Source: Catalinimonas alkaloidigena
GTDB taxonomy: Bacteria > Bacteroidota > Bacteroidia > Cytophagales > Flexibacteraceae
Reading direction: 5' to 3'
Assembly (NCBI RefSeq): GCF_900100765.1
Contig: NZ_FNFO01000001.1
Span: forward strand, 620,001 to 684,000
DNA: 64,000 nucleotides
Shown here: piece after piece, positions 18,508 to 27,828 of the stretch
Position numbering within the stretch: position 1 is the stretch's first letter
Layout: each line of letters begins with the position of its first letter
Program-made: the position numbers and the translations under genes
The notes under the pieces: generated by a model
Seen by the model: the letters and a program-made list of their open reading frames with translations, nothing else
What the model was told of the DNA's origin: nothing
The model's database searches: none

Positions 18508-19029
18508 TACTACCCCATAAGCAGCTACCTTTTATGAAAAAAAGTTGATGAATGGAATCAGGCGGGGAAGAATGGTAGCCGTACGGCTCCTGGTGATGGC
18601 GGATGGGCCAGGCGGTGTATTCTTGGCGCAAAACTTACACCCATGCCACAACCGCCCTTTGGCAGGCCTCTTCTCCTGTATGTCCTTCAAAATGAAGGCT
18701 TTGTCGGTCAATGGCTCTTTCTTACGCGTCGCAATAGTGCACGAGGTAGGGCACAGCATCGGTATTCCTGGCGCAGAACCTGCCCCCCTCGGTACCGGCG
18801 GGTAGAAGGCACGGCATTTTGCCCGAAAGTCAGGCGCACTTCCATACTTTCCTTGGTAACGTAGGCGTTGTCTACCGGAACAGCGCTCGCGTAAGGGAAG
18901 TCAGGATGTCTAATGTTTTAGGAAATGATGCCGTAAATCCTTCACCGTCAGGTGGTCCGATTCTCGCCGTTTCGGCAGTTTTGGGGTCGGGTTCTGTTCA
19001 GATCAAGTACTTTGCACGTTCTGTTGCGC
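18508..19029. other. Roughly 520-bp intergenic stretch without a supported gene
   Basis: I see no convincing coding frame here: the short open frames on both strands have no family signature and no consistent start. The one structure seen is an imperfect direct repeat, GTATTCTTGGCGCAAAACTT (18617-18636) and GTATTCCTGGCGCAGAACCT (18762-18781). GTACTTTGC at about 19007-19015 may be part of the promoter for the downstream porV-like gene, with a TTTTGG about 22 bp upstream. Confidence 0.5.
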
Positions 19030-20103
19030 ATGATGAAAAAACTACTCCCTGTCTGGTTGATCGTGATGGCGACTGCGGCTCCTGCCTGGGGCCAGGCCGT
19101 CCGTAAATACAGCAATGCTTTTCTGGAAATCGGGGTCGGCGCGCGTGGCCTGGCGATGGGAGGAACGCAGGCGGCGCTGGTCAACGACGTAACGGCGGGC
19201 TATTGGAATCCGGCCGGGCTGTCGCGCCTCGAATACAAGTACGAAGGTGCACTGATGCACGCCCGCTATTTTGCCGGGATTGTCAACTATGATTACGGCA
19301 GCTTCGCCACGCGCATCGACTCGCAGAGCGTGCTGGGCGTTTCTTTCATCCGGTTCGGCGTTGACGACATTCCTGATACCCGGCTTCTGTTCCTGAACGG
19401 CTCTACTACCCCCAACTACGACCTGATCAAATACTTTTCGGCGTCGGACAATGCGTTTCTGCTGAGCTACGCCCGGAAAGACCTTCTCCTGAAGGGGCTG
19501 CGCCTGGGCGCGAGTTTTAAAGTGATTTACCGCAACGTCGGCAACTTCGCCAACGCATGGGGCTTCGGCCTCGATGCCGGGGCGCAATACGAACGCAAAG
19601 GATGGATGCTGGGCCTGATGGTGCAGGACATTACCAGCACGTTCAACGCGTGGTCGTACAATACCGGCGAGGTGGCCGGCATTCAGGCCGCCGATTCGGC
19701 CAACGTCATCCCCGAAAACTCAATCGAAATTACGCTGCCCAAAATGCGGCTGAGCCTGGCGAAACGTTTCCAGATCAAAGAAAAATTCGGCGTACTGCCG
19801 GCGGTAGAGCTGGTCACTACGTTCGACGGGCAGCGGAACGTGCTGCTGGGTTCTTCGGTGGTATCGGTCGACCCGACGATCGGCATCGAGTTCGATTACG
19901 CGCAAATCGTGTACCTGCGGGGCGGCGTCAACAACGTGCAGCAGATCCGCGAGTTCGACGGCTCCGACAGTTGGTCGATGCAACCCAACTTCGGTATTGG
20001 CATCCGCATCCGGAATTTCTTCATCGATTACGCCCTGACCGACGTGGGGGACGTATCCGAGACGATCTACTCGAACGTGTTCTCCCTACGCGCAGGATTT
20101 TAG
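19030..20103 (+). CDS. PorV/PorQ-family outer-membrane barrel (type IX secretion associated)
   Basis: A 357-residue protein with signal peptide MMKKLLPVWLIVMATAAPAWGQ and a FadL-like beta-barrel. The opening GVGARGLAMGGTQAALVNDVTAGYWNPAGL is the hallmark of the PorV/PorQ family, and the chain ends in Phe (SLRAGF), as outer-membrane barrels do. PorV shuttles type IX cargo from the translocon to the PorU sortase. This protein lies 13 bp before a C25 peptidase gene of PorU2 type, so the pair probably forms a cargo-handling unit. It may be a paralogue of the canonical PorV and not PorV itself. Two adjacent ATGs (19030, 19033) are possible. Confidence 0.88.
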   Translation: MMKKLLPVWLIVMATAAPAWGQAVRKYSNAFLEIGVGARGLAMGGTQAALVNDVTAGYWNPAGLSRLEYKYEGALMHARYFAGIVNYDYGSFATRIDSQSVLGVSFIRFGVDDIPDTRLLFLNGSTTPNYDLIKYFSASDNAFLLSYARKDLLLKGLRLGASFKVIYRNVGNFANAWGFGLDAGAQYERKGWMLGLMVQDITSTFNAWSYNTGEVAGIQAADSANVIPENSIEITLPKMRLSLAKRFQIKEKFGVLPAVELVTTFDGQRNVLLGSSVVSVDPTIGIEFDYAQIVYLRGGVNNVQQIREFDGSDSWSMQPNFGIGIRIRNFFIDYALTDVGDVSETIYSNVFSLRAGF

Positions 20104-20116
20104 AGAATTAGCAAGC

Positions 20117-23100
20117 ATGAAACAGGTGTACGCACGGAAGCTACTGAAGGGTTGGTTGGCGTTGTGGCTGGGGTGGGTCTGTACGGCCCAGGCGCAGTTG
20201 CCCGACACGCGCAGCTGGATCACCTACAATCAGCCCTACCTCAAAATTCTGGTGGCGCAAAACGGCATCTACCGCATTACGCGCGACGAGCTGGTGCAGG
20301 CGGGCATGCCCTCGGCTACCAATCCGCAGAACTGGCAGTTGTTTCGCCGGGGTCAGGAGCAGGCCCTCTACGTACCGAATGGCGGGGAGTTCCTCGAATT
20401 TTACGGGCAGATCAACGACGGCCAACTGGACACGTACCTCTACGACGCACCTGAAGATCAGCTCCAGGCCTATTTCAGTCTTTTTTCCGACACGGCGGTG
20501 TACTACCTGAAGTGGCAGGGCAGCATCGGGCAGCGGATGCCTTCGCTGAACCTGACACCGGCGGTGCCTGCCGAAGCCTACCATCTGGCCGAACTGGTGC
20601 CGGTGTACCGGGGCGGCGAGTACGCGGATGGCGTGGGCGCGGAGTACACAGGCGGCGCAAACTTCTACTCGTCTACGTACGATGCCGGCGAGGGGTGGGT
20701 GAGTCCCCGGATTCAGGCAAGCAGCGCCACGTCGTTGACCGATCGTACCATCGGTAACATTACCAACATTTACACGAGTGCTTCCGAGCCGATCCAACTG
20801 GAATTGAACATCGTCGGGCGCAATTTTTCTAATCCTCAGCGGGTCGTGATTGCCGCCGGCCCCACCACCAGCACCTTGCAGCCGCTGGAAACGGCCGAAT
20901 TTCCCCAGAACGAACCTTACAAGAATACTTACACACTGCCACTTTCGTCCGTCGGGACCGACGGAAGCGTTACGCTGCGCCTGACGCCACAAGGGGGCAG
21001 CAACGTTTCGTACGCCTACGCGCGTGTCACGTTTCCGCAGCAGTTGCGCTGGAGCGGCGGGCGCATGCAGGTGCTGAACCTGAAGCCCAATGCCGGGGGG
21101 CTGTCGCGGGTAGAACTGGCCGGAGCCTCCGCCACCTTACAGGTATACGACATCACCGATCCCAACCGGGTGCGCCGCCTGACCAGTACGTTCAACGAAA
21201 TTTCGCAGGTGCTGTCGTTTGGAGTAAACAACACCGAGGCCGGACGCCGGATTCTGATCAACGACGCCAGCCAGCAGACCCCGGTGCCTACCCTCCGGCC
21301 CGTTACGTTCCGGAACCTGGACCTGAGCAGCGACTACCTGATGGTATCGCATCCGCAGTTGCGGCTGGCGACCGGCGACGTGGCCGATCCGGTCGAGGCC
21401 CTGGCGGCCCACCGGCGCACGGCCGAAGGCGGTGGCTACAAAGCACTGGTTATGAACATCGAAGAGGTGTTCGATCAATTCAGCTACGGCGAAGAGACGC
21501 CGCTCGCCATCCGAAACATGGCGCGGGTGTTTTATCAGCCCGAAATAGAGAAATACCTCTTCTTGGTCGGAAAGGGATTGACCAACAACTATAAAAACAC
21601 CGGGGCGTATCGCACCAGCCACTTCATTCCCACGTATGGCGTGCCTGCTTCCGATGTCTTGTTCACGGCGGGCCTGGGCGACATGGACCCGCATGTGCCC
21701 GCTATGGCCGTCGGTCGTCTGGCGGCGCGCACTGCGCAGCAGGTGTACAATTACTACCAGAAAATCGTGCAGCACGATCAGGCGGGCTATACGGCACTCT
21801 GGCGGAAGCGGGCCATTCACCTGAGCGGCGGATCGACCAAAAGCGAACTGGCTACGTTCCGCAACTTTATCGAGAACTATGCCGACATCATCGAACAGCC
21901 GTATTTCGGGGCCGACGTGGTATTGAAGTCGAAACGGACGGACAACACCATCGATACGGTCAACATCGTGCCGGAGGTCAACGAAGGGGTGTCGGTCATT
22001 ACGGCTTTCGGGCATTCGTCCACCTCGGGAACCGACGTCGATTTCGGCTACGTATCCAGTCCCGTTCAGGGCTTTGCCAACGAAGGGAAATACCCGCTGA
22101 TCGTGATGAACGGCTGCAGTTCGGGCAATATTTTCTCGACCAACAACCAGACCATCAGCGAAGACTGGATTCTGACGCCGAAAAAGGGCGGCATTGCCTT
22201 CATGGCGCACGGCTACCTGGGGCTGCCCAGCCAATTGAACCGCCACACGCTGCTGCTGTACGAAACCTTGTTTGCCGACAGTGCTTTCTGGGGCGCACCC
22301 GTAGGGCGGGCGCATCAGGAGACGATCCACCGGTTTGTGGAAAACGACAACAACTTGTCGATCTTCGATCTGGGGATGATTCAGCAGTACGCCCTGCACG
22401 GCGACCCGGCCGTACGCACGTTTGCCCCCGGCGCTCCGGATTACGCCATCACCGATGCATCGCTGTCGTTGCGCGCGTTCGACGAGCCGCTGATTACGGC
22501 CGCCAGCGACTCGTTTCAACTGTGCGTGGTCGTCAAAAACTTCGGGAAAGTTCAGGTCGATTCGTTTGCCGTGTCGGTGCGCCGCGAAGTCGCCAACCAG
22601 CAGCTGGAACTGCCCTGGCAACAGTTTCCGGCCACTTGGCGGCAGGATACGCTCTGCATTACGATCTACAACGACGGGGAAGGCACGCAGTACACCGGAA
22701 CCAACCGCTTCGAAGTGAAGATCGATGCGGGCGACTCCATTGCCGAACTGAACGAACTGAACAATACCGCCGTGCTGGAGCGGTTCGTTCCGGCGGGGAG
22801 TGTCACGGCACTGTTCCCGCGCGAATTCGGAGTTTCCGGCGGCGATACCTTGCAATTGGTGGCACTTTCGGCAGCGGTGCTGAGCCAGGAACGGGGCTTT
22901 TTGTTCGAACTCGACACCACCCAGCAGTTCAACAGCGCGTTGCTGAAACGGAGCGAGATGGTGCGTGGGGTGCGTACCGCAACCTGGTCGACGCCGGTGC
23001 CTTCGGTCGCCGACAGCACCGTTTTCTACTGGCGCGTGCGCTATGCCGAAATCGTCGATCCGCAGGATTCGCTCTGGAACACCAGCTCCTTTACCTGGAT

Positions 23101-25207
23101 TCCCGACGGGCCGGACGGATGGGCACAGCGGCACTATTATCAATGGCAGCGCGATGCCCGCTCGCAAATCGACCTGAACGCAACCACGCGCAACTGGGAG
23201 TTTCAGCAGGTAAGCAGCCAGGTGGAGGTGCGCGCCATCGGCGGCAGTGGCGCTTCCCGCAAAGCCAACACGCAGCTGTTCATCAACGGCGCGCCTCAGC
23301 TCTTTCTGAACCCGAGTGTGGGGAGCGATCCGACCGGCTGTACCTATAATAATACGCTGCTGGCCGTGGCGTTCGACGGGAGTTCGCTGTTGCCCTATCA
23401 AGTGGCGTTTGAGCCGTACTACGACTACAACGACGCGGGCTGTGGCATCAACCCCCGGTTTATTTACGGATTTACGCAGATCAACGGCTTCTACACCAGC
23501 ATTCAGAAGGAACTGATCAATTACCTGGATACCATTCCCGAAGGCGATTACGTCCTGTTGTTCAACAACGGGGGCCTGAAGTACAATGGGACCGGGGCCG
23601 CATTTACCCCCGCCGTGCAGGCCAAGTTGCGGGAAATCGGGGTCGATCCGGTCAAGTTTGCTGCCTTGCAAAACGGCGATCCGTGGATTTGCCTGGGTCG
23701 CAAAGGCGCAGCTCCTGGCGAAGCGCTGGAAGTATACGCCAACCCCGATTCGACCCTTGAGGGGCAACCCATCCCGACCGGAGAGCAGCAGATTTCTCTG
23801 GTGCATCAGCTGATGGGCCAATACGAAGAAGGAACCATCACCTCGCGGCGCATCGGGCCGGCGCTTTCGTGGGCCACGTTGCAACATCAGGTGGTGCGGG
23901 CCGACACGTCCGACCGGTACCAGTTGAGCTTGTACGGCACCACGCTGGCGGGTACGTCGGCGGTGTTGGAAAACGACGTTACCACGGCAAACTTCTCGCT
24001 GACGTCGGTCGATGCCCAGCAGTACCCTTACCTGTACTTGCAGATGAAAGTCCGGGATCAGGCGCGCCAGACGCCGCCGCAGCTTAAGCATTGGCAGGTT
24101 TTCTACACGGCTGCCCCGGAAGGAATCTTGCTGGCCGGGTTGCGCGGCGAAACCGTTACGTCCATTCCCGACAAACAACAGGGCGAGCGTTTCTCGGTCC
24201 CTTTTACGTTCGAAAACATCTCTTCGCAGGACTTTGCCGACTCGCTTTCGGTCGAGATACGCCTGACGGAACTGCGTAACAATGAGATCGAAACGATCCG
24301 CCAGAAAGTGCGTCCCGTTGCCGCCGGCGACACAGTGCTGTTGTACGTGCCGATCAACACCCTGGACCGGCTCGGCGAAAATCGCCTGGAAGTGCAGGTA
24401 AACCTGTACGATCAGCAGCCCGAACAGTATTACGAAAACAACGCGATCGAGCTTACGTTCGACGTGATCGGCGACGAAACCAATCCCATTCTGGACGTGG
24501 CCTTCGACGGGCGGCGCATCATGGACGGCGATATCGTTTCGCCCACGCCGGTAATTTCGGTGAGTCTGAAAGACGAAAACCTGAACCAGATCCGGCAAAA
24601 TCCCGAAGGCATTACGCTGTTTTTGCGCACGCCCGAAAACCAGAGCCAGGGCGACGTCGGTTTTGTGCCCATCGACCTGAACGATCCGGGACTGACCTGG
24701 CAACCCGCCGACGAGAAGAACAACTTCCGGCTGTCGTACCGCCCGGAGGAGAAGTTCGGCGACGGGACGTATACGTTGCGGGTACAGGCCTCGGACCTGA
24801 GCGGCAACCCGTCGGGCCGGAACGGCTACGAGATCAACTTCGAAGTGATCAATGCCTCGACCATCACGCACTTCTATCCCTACCCGAATCCGTTCACGAC
24901 GCAGACGCGTTTCGTCTTTACCCTGACGGGCAGCGAAATTCCCGACGACCTGAAGATCCAGATCATGACGGTATCGGGAAAAGTCGTGCGCGAGATTTTC
25001 AAGGAAGAGCTGGGCAATCTTCACATTGGCCACAACCTGACCGACTTTGCCTGGGATGGCACCGACACCTACGGCGACCGGCTGGCCAACGGCTTGTACC
25101 TCTACCGCGTCATTCTGAAACACAGCGGCGAGACGTTCCAGCACAACGAAATGGACAGCGGACGGGGCTTTAAACAAGACTACGGCAAGCTTTACATCCT
25201 GCGGTAA
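20117..25207 (+). CDS. C25-family cysteine peptidase, putative type IX sortase PorU2
   Basis: A 1696-residue secreted protein. A signal peptide (about 1-27) is followed by an N-terminal beta domain. A gingipain-type C25 peptidase domain runs from about residue 410 to 780 with catalytic H633 (TAFGHSS) and C667 (MNGCSSGN), 34 residues apart as in gingipains. Several Ig-like/CARDB-like modules follow, the first near residue 790 (LCVVVKNFGKVQVDSF). The end is a FlgD-like Ig and sorting-like domain (YPYPNPFTTQTRF, FAWDGTDTYGD, NGLYLYRVIL). Domain order and size match proteins named PorU2, larger than PorU and proposed as an alternative sortase; that role is not proven. It is co-transcribed with the upstream PorV-like gene. 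Confidence 0.88.
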   Translation: MKQVYARKLLKGWLALWLGWVCTAQAQLPDTRSWITYNQPYLKILVAQNGIYRITRDELVQAGMPSATNPQNWQLFRRGQEQALYVPNGGEFLEFYGQINDGQLDTYLYDAPEDQLQAYFSLFSDTAVYYLKWQGSIGQRMPSLNLTPAVPAEAYHLAELVPVYRGGEYADGVGAEYTGGANFYSSTYDAGEGWVSPRIQASSATSLTDRTIGNITNIYTSASEPIQLELNIVGRNFSNPQRVVIAAGPTTSTLQPLETAEFPQNEPYKNTYTLPLSSVGTDGSVTLRLTPQGGSNVSYAYARVTFPQQLRWSGGRMQVLNLKPNAGGLSRVELAGASATLQVYDITDPNRVRRLTSTFNEISQVLSFGVNNTEAGRRILINDASQQTPVPTLRPVTFRNLDLSSDYLMVSHPQLRLATGDVADPVEALAAHRRTAEGGGYKALVMNIEEVFDQFSYGEETPLAIRNMARVFYQPEIEKYLFLVGKGLTNNYKNTGAYRTSHFIPTYGVPASDVLFTAGLGDMDPHVPAMAVGRLAARTAQQVYNYYQKIVQHDQAGYTALWRKRAIHLSGGSTKSELATFRNFIENYADIIEQPYFGADVVLKSKRTDNTIDTVNIVPEVNEGVSVITAFGHSSTSGTDVDFGYVSSPVQGFANEGKYPLIVMNGCSSGNIFSTNNQTISEDWILTPKKGGIAFMAHGYLGLPSQLNRHTLLLYETLFADSAFWGAPVGRAHQETIHRFVENDNNLSIFDLGMIQQYALHGDPAVRTFAPGAPDYAITDASLSLRAFDEPLITAASDSFQLCVVVKNFGKVQVDSFAVSVRREVANQQLELPWQQFPATWRQDTLCITIYNDGEGTQYTGTNRFEVKIDAGDSIAELNELNNTAVLERFVPAGSVTALFPREFGVSGGDTLQLVALSAAVLSQERGFLFELDTTQQFNSALLKRSEMVRGVRTATWSTPVPSVADSTVFYWRVRYAEIVDPQDSLWNTSSFTWIPDGPDGWAQRHYYQWQRDARSQIDLNATTRNWEFQQVSSQVEVRAIGGSGASRKANTQLFINGAPQLFLNPSVGSDPTGCTYNNTLLAVAFDGSSLLPYQVAFEPYYDYNDAGCGINPRFIYGFTQINGFYTSIQKELINYLDTIPEGDYVLLFNNGGLKYNGTGAAFTPAVQAKLREIGVDPVKFAALQNGDPWICLGRKGAAPGEALEVYANPDSTLEGQPIPTGEQQISLVHQLMGQYEEGTITSRRIGPALSWATLQHQVVRADTSDRYQLSLYGTTLAGTSAVLENDVTTANFSLTSVDAQQYPYLYLQMKVRDQARQTPPQLKHWQVFYTAAPEGILLAGLRGETVTSIPDKQQGERFSVPFTFENISSQDFADSLSVEIRLTELRNNEIETIRQKVRPVAAGDTVLLYVPINTLDRLGENRLEVQVNLYDQQPEQYYENNAIELTFDVIGDETNPILDVAFDGRRIMDGDIVSPTPVISVSLKDENLNQIRQNPEGITLFLRTPENQSQGDVGFVPIDLNDPGLTWQPADEKNNFRLSYRPEEKFGDGTYTLRVQASDLSGNPSGRNGYEINFEVINASTITHFYPYPNPFTTQTRFVFTLTGSEIPDDLKIQIMTVSGKVVREIFKEELGNLHIGHNLTDFAWDGTDTYGDRLANGLYLYRVILKHSGETFQHNEMDSGRGFKQDYGKLYILR

Positions 25208-25285
25208 GCACGCTGCCAAACGGGGTCGCTCCGGCCGGTTGTGGTCCCTGAAAAAAATAGTTGCTGACCCGCCCCGGAAAGTAGG

Positions 25286-25314
25286 TTGTATCTTGGTCCG
25301 ATCTGCTACATTTG
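25286..25314 (+). promoter_or_regulatory. Promoter of the 2OG-Fe(II) oxygenase gene
   Basis: TACATTTG (25307-25314) is an exact -7 match with TTGT (25286-25289) 17 bp upstream. A transcript starting near 25320 would give a leader of about 12 nt before the ATG at 25333, and it excludes an alternative TTG start at 25312 that lies inside the -7 box. Confidence 0.6.
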
Positions 25315-25332
25315 CGCACTTTTTTCAACCGT

Positions 25333-25932
25333 ATGCAACACGTAGCAGTAGGATTCTTGGACGAGATCGCCGAGCGCGGATGGTCCGTTATTCCCGATTT
25401 TATCCCGGCCGAGGTGGTCACCGAGATGCGGGAAGAGTTACGCAACCTCTGGCAGGAAGGCGAGTTTCGCCGGGCCGGGGTCGGGCGTGGTGCCTCGTTG
25501 CAGGTGCGTCCCGAAATCCGTACTGATTACGTCCACTGGCTGGAGCCTAACGCGCTTACGCCGTTGCAACAGGCGTATTGGGACCAGATCGATACGCTGC
25601 GCCAAACCCTGAACCAGGAGTTTTTTCTGAGCCTGCGTTCGTTCGAAGCGCACTTTGCCGTCTATCCGGCGGGTTCGTTCTACAAAAAACACCTCGATCA
25701 GTTTTCGCAGACGCGCCACCGCATCATCTCCTGCATCCTGTACCTCAACCCGAACTGGACGCCAGCCGACGGCGGGCAATTGCGCATCTACGAGGCAGAT
25801 GGCCTCGGCCATACGGACGTGACGCCCTACGGAGGAACGCTCGTGTGTTTCCGCAGCGCTGATGTTTTCCACGAAGTGTTGCCCGCGCACCGCGAGCGTT
25901 TCAGCCTGACCGGCTGGCTTCGAACCGAGTAA
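25333..25932 (+). CDS. 2OG-Fe(II)-dependent oxygenase (prolyl-4-hydroxylase-like)
   Basis: A 199-residue dioxygenase with the facial triad H120 and D122 (YKKHLDQF) and H180 (ADVFHEVLP), plus R189 (HRERFSLTGW) for 2-oxoglutarate. The surrounding motifs RHRIISCILYLNPNWTPADGG and GGTLVCFRS belong to the P4Hc-type family, which hydroxylates proline or other residues in proteins. Bacterial members of this size often act on translation factors or ribosomal proteins, but the substrate here cannot be inferred. It is cytoplasmic and monocistronic, with its own promoter. It is followed by about 215 bp with no gene, which contain one small GTCGTG/CACGAC hairpin (25942-25963). Confidence 0.88.
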   Translation: MQHVAVGFLDEIAERGWSVIPDFIPAEVVTEMREELRNLWQEGEFRRAGVGRGASLQVRPEIRTDYVHWLEPNALTPLQQAYWDQIDTLRQTLNQEFFLSLRSFEAHFAVYPAGSFYKKHLDQFSQTRHRIISCILYLNPNWTPADGGQLRIYEADGLGHTDVTPYGGTLVCFRSADVFHEVLPAHRERFSLTGWLRTE

Positions 25933-26147
25933 TGGGGGAGGTCGTGATGGCGTGAGCACGACAGAAGGAGAGCATTCCACATTGAAAATCGCGCAACTTG
26001 CTGCTCAGCAACGCTAGATCCACTTGCCATCTGGAATCAGAGCTTGATCGCAGTCCGGCCCGACGTAACACTTTTACTTTGACGACGACTCTATCAAAGG
26101 AGCACGTCTACCGAGATCCAGGCGCAAGCCGCGCTGGTGTGCCTCAC

Positions 26148-26648
26148 TTACTTCTTCCGTTCGTAGAGCGCGAACGTAAACGGATGAGCGTGGCAGTCGT
26201 CGGCGGGATGGTCTTCGTGCCAGACGCGGGTCCAGCGGTCGGGCTGCCAGTCTGGAAAATACGTGTCGCCTTCGATGTCTGCATGGATGTGGGTCAGGTA
26301 CAGTTTGTCGACCAGGTCCAGCGACTGCACGTAGATTTCGCCACCCCCCAGGACAAATACTTCCTCTTCCGGCGCAAAATGACGGGCGAGCGCCAGCGCC
26401 TCCTTCAGCGAGTGAACCACTACCGCGCCCGGGGCCTGGTAGTACGGATTGCGGGTGATGACCACGTTGGGCCGCCGCGGCAGCGCCTTTCCCCCGAACG
26501 ATTCGAATACCTTCCGCCCCATCAGACAGTAATGTCCCAACGTAGTGCGTTTGAAGAAGCGGAGGTCGTCGGGCAGGTGCCAGGGCAGATCGTTGTCCTT
26601 GCCGATGACGCCGTTGTCGGCTACTGCCGCGATGATGGAAAGAATCAT
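26148..26648 (-). CDS. folA: Dihydrofolate reductase
   Basis: A 166-residue enzyme that reduces dihydrofolate to tetrahydrofolate with NADPH. It opens with MILSIIAAVADNGVIGKDNDLPWHLPDDLRFFK, which includes the catalytic Asp (D28, aligned to E. coli D27) and the WHLP loop. It also has the NADPH motifs MGRKVFESFGG and FVLGGGEIYVQSL, and the late LTHIHADIEGDTYFP strand. Length is typical. The frame stays open 25 codons upstream, but MILSIIAAV is the family start. It lies 119 bp downstream of fmt on the same strand; both serve one-carbon metabolism. A short repeat element lies in the gap just upstream. Confidence 0.95.
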   Translation of the reverse strand: MILSIIAAVADNGVIGKDNDLPWHLPDDLRFFKRTTLGHYCLMGRKVFESFGGKALPRRPNVVITRNPYYQAPGAVVVHSLKEALALARHFAPEEEVFVLGGGEIYVQSLDLVDKLYLTHIHADIEGDTYFPDWQPDRWTRVWHEDHPADDCHAHPFTFALYERKK

Positions 26649-26659
26649 GAGGGAGAAAA

Positions 26660-26684
26660 GATTACAAATTTCAGATGGGCAAAT
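26660..26684. repeat. Copy of a dispersed intergenic repeat, fmt-folA gap
   Basis: GATTACAAATTTCAGATGGG followed by CAAAT (26660-26684) is nearly identical to the left arm of the element at 52814-52837 (GATTACAAATTGCAGATGG, then CAAAT). It sits 12 bp upstream of the folA start. Confidence 0.5.
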
Positions 26685-26767
26685 AGCAAATGAGCCGGAG
26701 TTCAGGGTTCGACGTGGCCGCACACCATGCTTTTTTCGCTTTCGGGTTTTCGGTTCTTCGGCGTTCG

Positions 26768-27694
26768 TTACAACTCATTTCCCCGGAAAAACTCTTCGAT
26801 GGCCATGCGGCGTTTGCCTTCGGGTTGCAGTTCTTCAACAGCAACCCGGCCGTCGGCTGTACCCACATACAGGTGCGTTTTCGCATCGGTGAGGAGCGCA
26901 CCCGCCGCCAGCGGCTCGGGTTGCGGACCAGCATCGGCAACGCGGTGAATCTTGTACGTACGTCCGTTGAGTTCCGTCCAGGCAGAAGGGTAGGGCGACA
27001 GACCTCGCACAAAGTCTACGATTTTCTGTGACGGTTGCTGCCAGTCGATCTGGCAGGTTTCCCGGAAAATTTTGGGTGCGCGCTTTTCTTCCTGAGGCGG
27101 CCGCTGCGGAATGCGCGGCGCTTCCCCGGCTGCGATGGCGTCGACGGTTCTTAGTACCAGCTCCGCTCCTTTGTGCATCAGCCGCTCGTAGAGCGAGCCC
27201 GCGGTGTCGTCCGGTCGGATCGGCTCCGTTTCCTGAAAAATCAGGTCGCCCGTATCGATTTCGTGTTGCAGGAAAAAGGTGGTGACGCCCGTTTCGGTTT
27301 CGCCGTTGATCACCGCCCAGTTGATCGGCGCCGCGCCGCGGTAGTCGGGCAGGAGGGAAGCATGCAGGTTGAACGTTCCTTTCGGGGGCATGGCCCAGAC
27401 TGCCTCCGGCAACATCCGAAACGCGACCACGATTTGCAGGTCGGCCTGGTACGCGCGCAACTCCTCCAGAAAGTCGGGATTTTTAAGTTTTTCGGGTTGC
27501 AGCACCGGAATGCCCTGCGATACGGCGTAGGCTTTCACCGGCGACGCCGTCAGTTTCCGGCCCCGCCCGGCGGGCTTGTCGGGTGCCGTGATGACGGCCA
27601 CCACGCGATGTCCGTGTTCTACCAGCGTTTGCAGGCTGGGCACGGCAAATTCGGGCGTTCCCATAAAAATCAGGCGCAAGGGAGAAGAAGGCAT
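26768..27694 (-). CDS. fmt: Methionyl-tRNA formyltransferase
   Basis: A 308-residue enzyme that transfers formyl from 10-formyl-THF to initiator Met-tRNA. The N-terminal catalytic domain (about 1-205) shows LRLIFMGTPEFAVPSLQ, the catalytic N109 and H111 (FNLHASLLPDYRGAAP), and the DTGD motif at residues 147-150. The C-terminal Fmt domain (about 210-308) includes IVDFVRGLSPYPSAW. Length is normal. Promoter motif TAGTTTTG lies 28 bp upstream of the ATG. It is followed on the same strand by folA, and the two probably share a transcript. Confidence 0.97.
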   Translation of the reverse strand: MPSSPLRLIFMGTPEFAVPSLQTLVEHGHRVVAVITAPDKPAGRGRKLTASPVKAYAVSQGIPVLQPEKLKNPDFLEELRAYQADLQIVVAFRMLPEAVWAMPPKGTFNLHASLLPDYRGAAPINWAVINGETETGVTTFFLQHEIDTGDLIFQETEPIRPDDTAGSLYERLMHKGAELVLRTVDAIAAGEAPRIPQRPPQEEKRAPKIFRETCQIDWQQPSQKIVDFVRGLSPYPSAWTELNGRTYKIHRVADAGPQPEPLAAGALLTDAKTHLYVGTADGRVAVEELQPEGKRRMAIEEFFRGNEL

Positions 27695-27721
27695 AGCGCA
27701 ACGTATCGGTCAATAATCGCT

Positions 27722-27729
27722 CAAAACTA
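27722..27729 (-). promoter_or_regulatory. Putative -7 element of fmt
   Basis: On the minus strand TAGTTTTG matches TAnnTTTG exactly, giving a predicted start near 27715 and a leader of about 21 nt. The -33 element is poor, so this is a moderate call. Confidence 0.45.
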
Positions 27730-27828
27730 GAGAATTTGTGACTACTAACTCCGGGATTGCTTGCCTATCAGCCGCATCTGGTGAATTTTACGGCATTGTT
27801 AACGCATACCCTCTTTTCAACACACACC

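Noticed and set aside
18545-18805. An 86-codon frame in the padR-porV gap
   Set aside because: No family signature, no convincing start or promoter, and overlapping alternatives of equal quality on both strands.
21137-25219. A 1360-codon open frame on the minus strand opposite the C25 peptidase gene
   Set aside because: It is a codon-bias shadow in GC-rich DNA: composition is rich in Arg, Gly, His and Val with no recognisable motif, while the plus strand carries clear C25 catalytic motifs.
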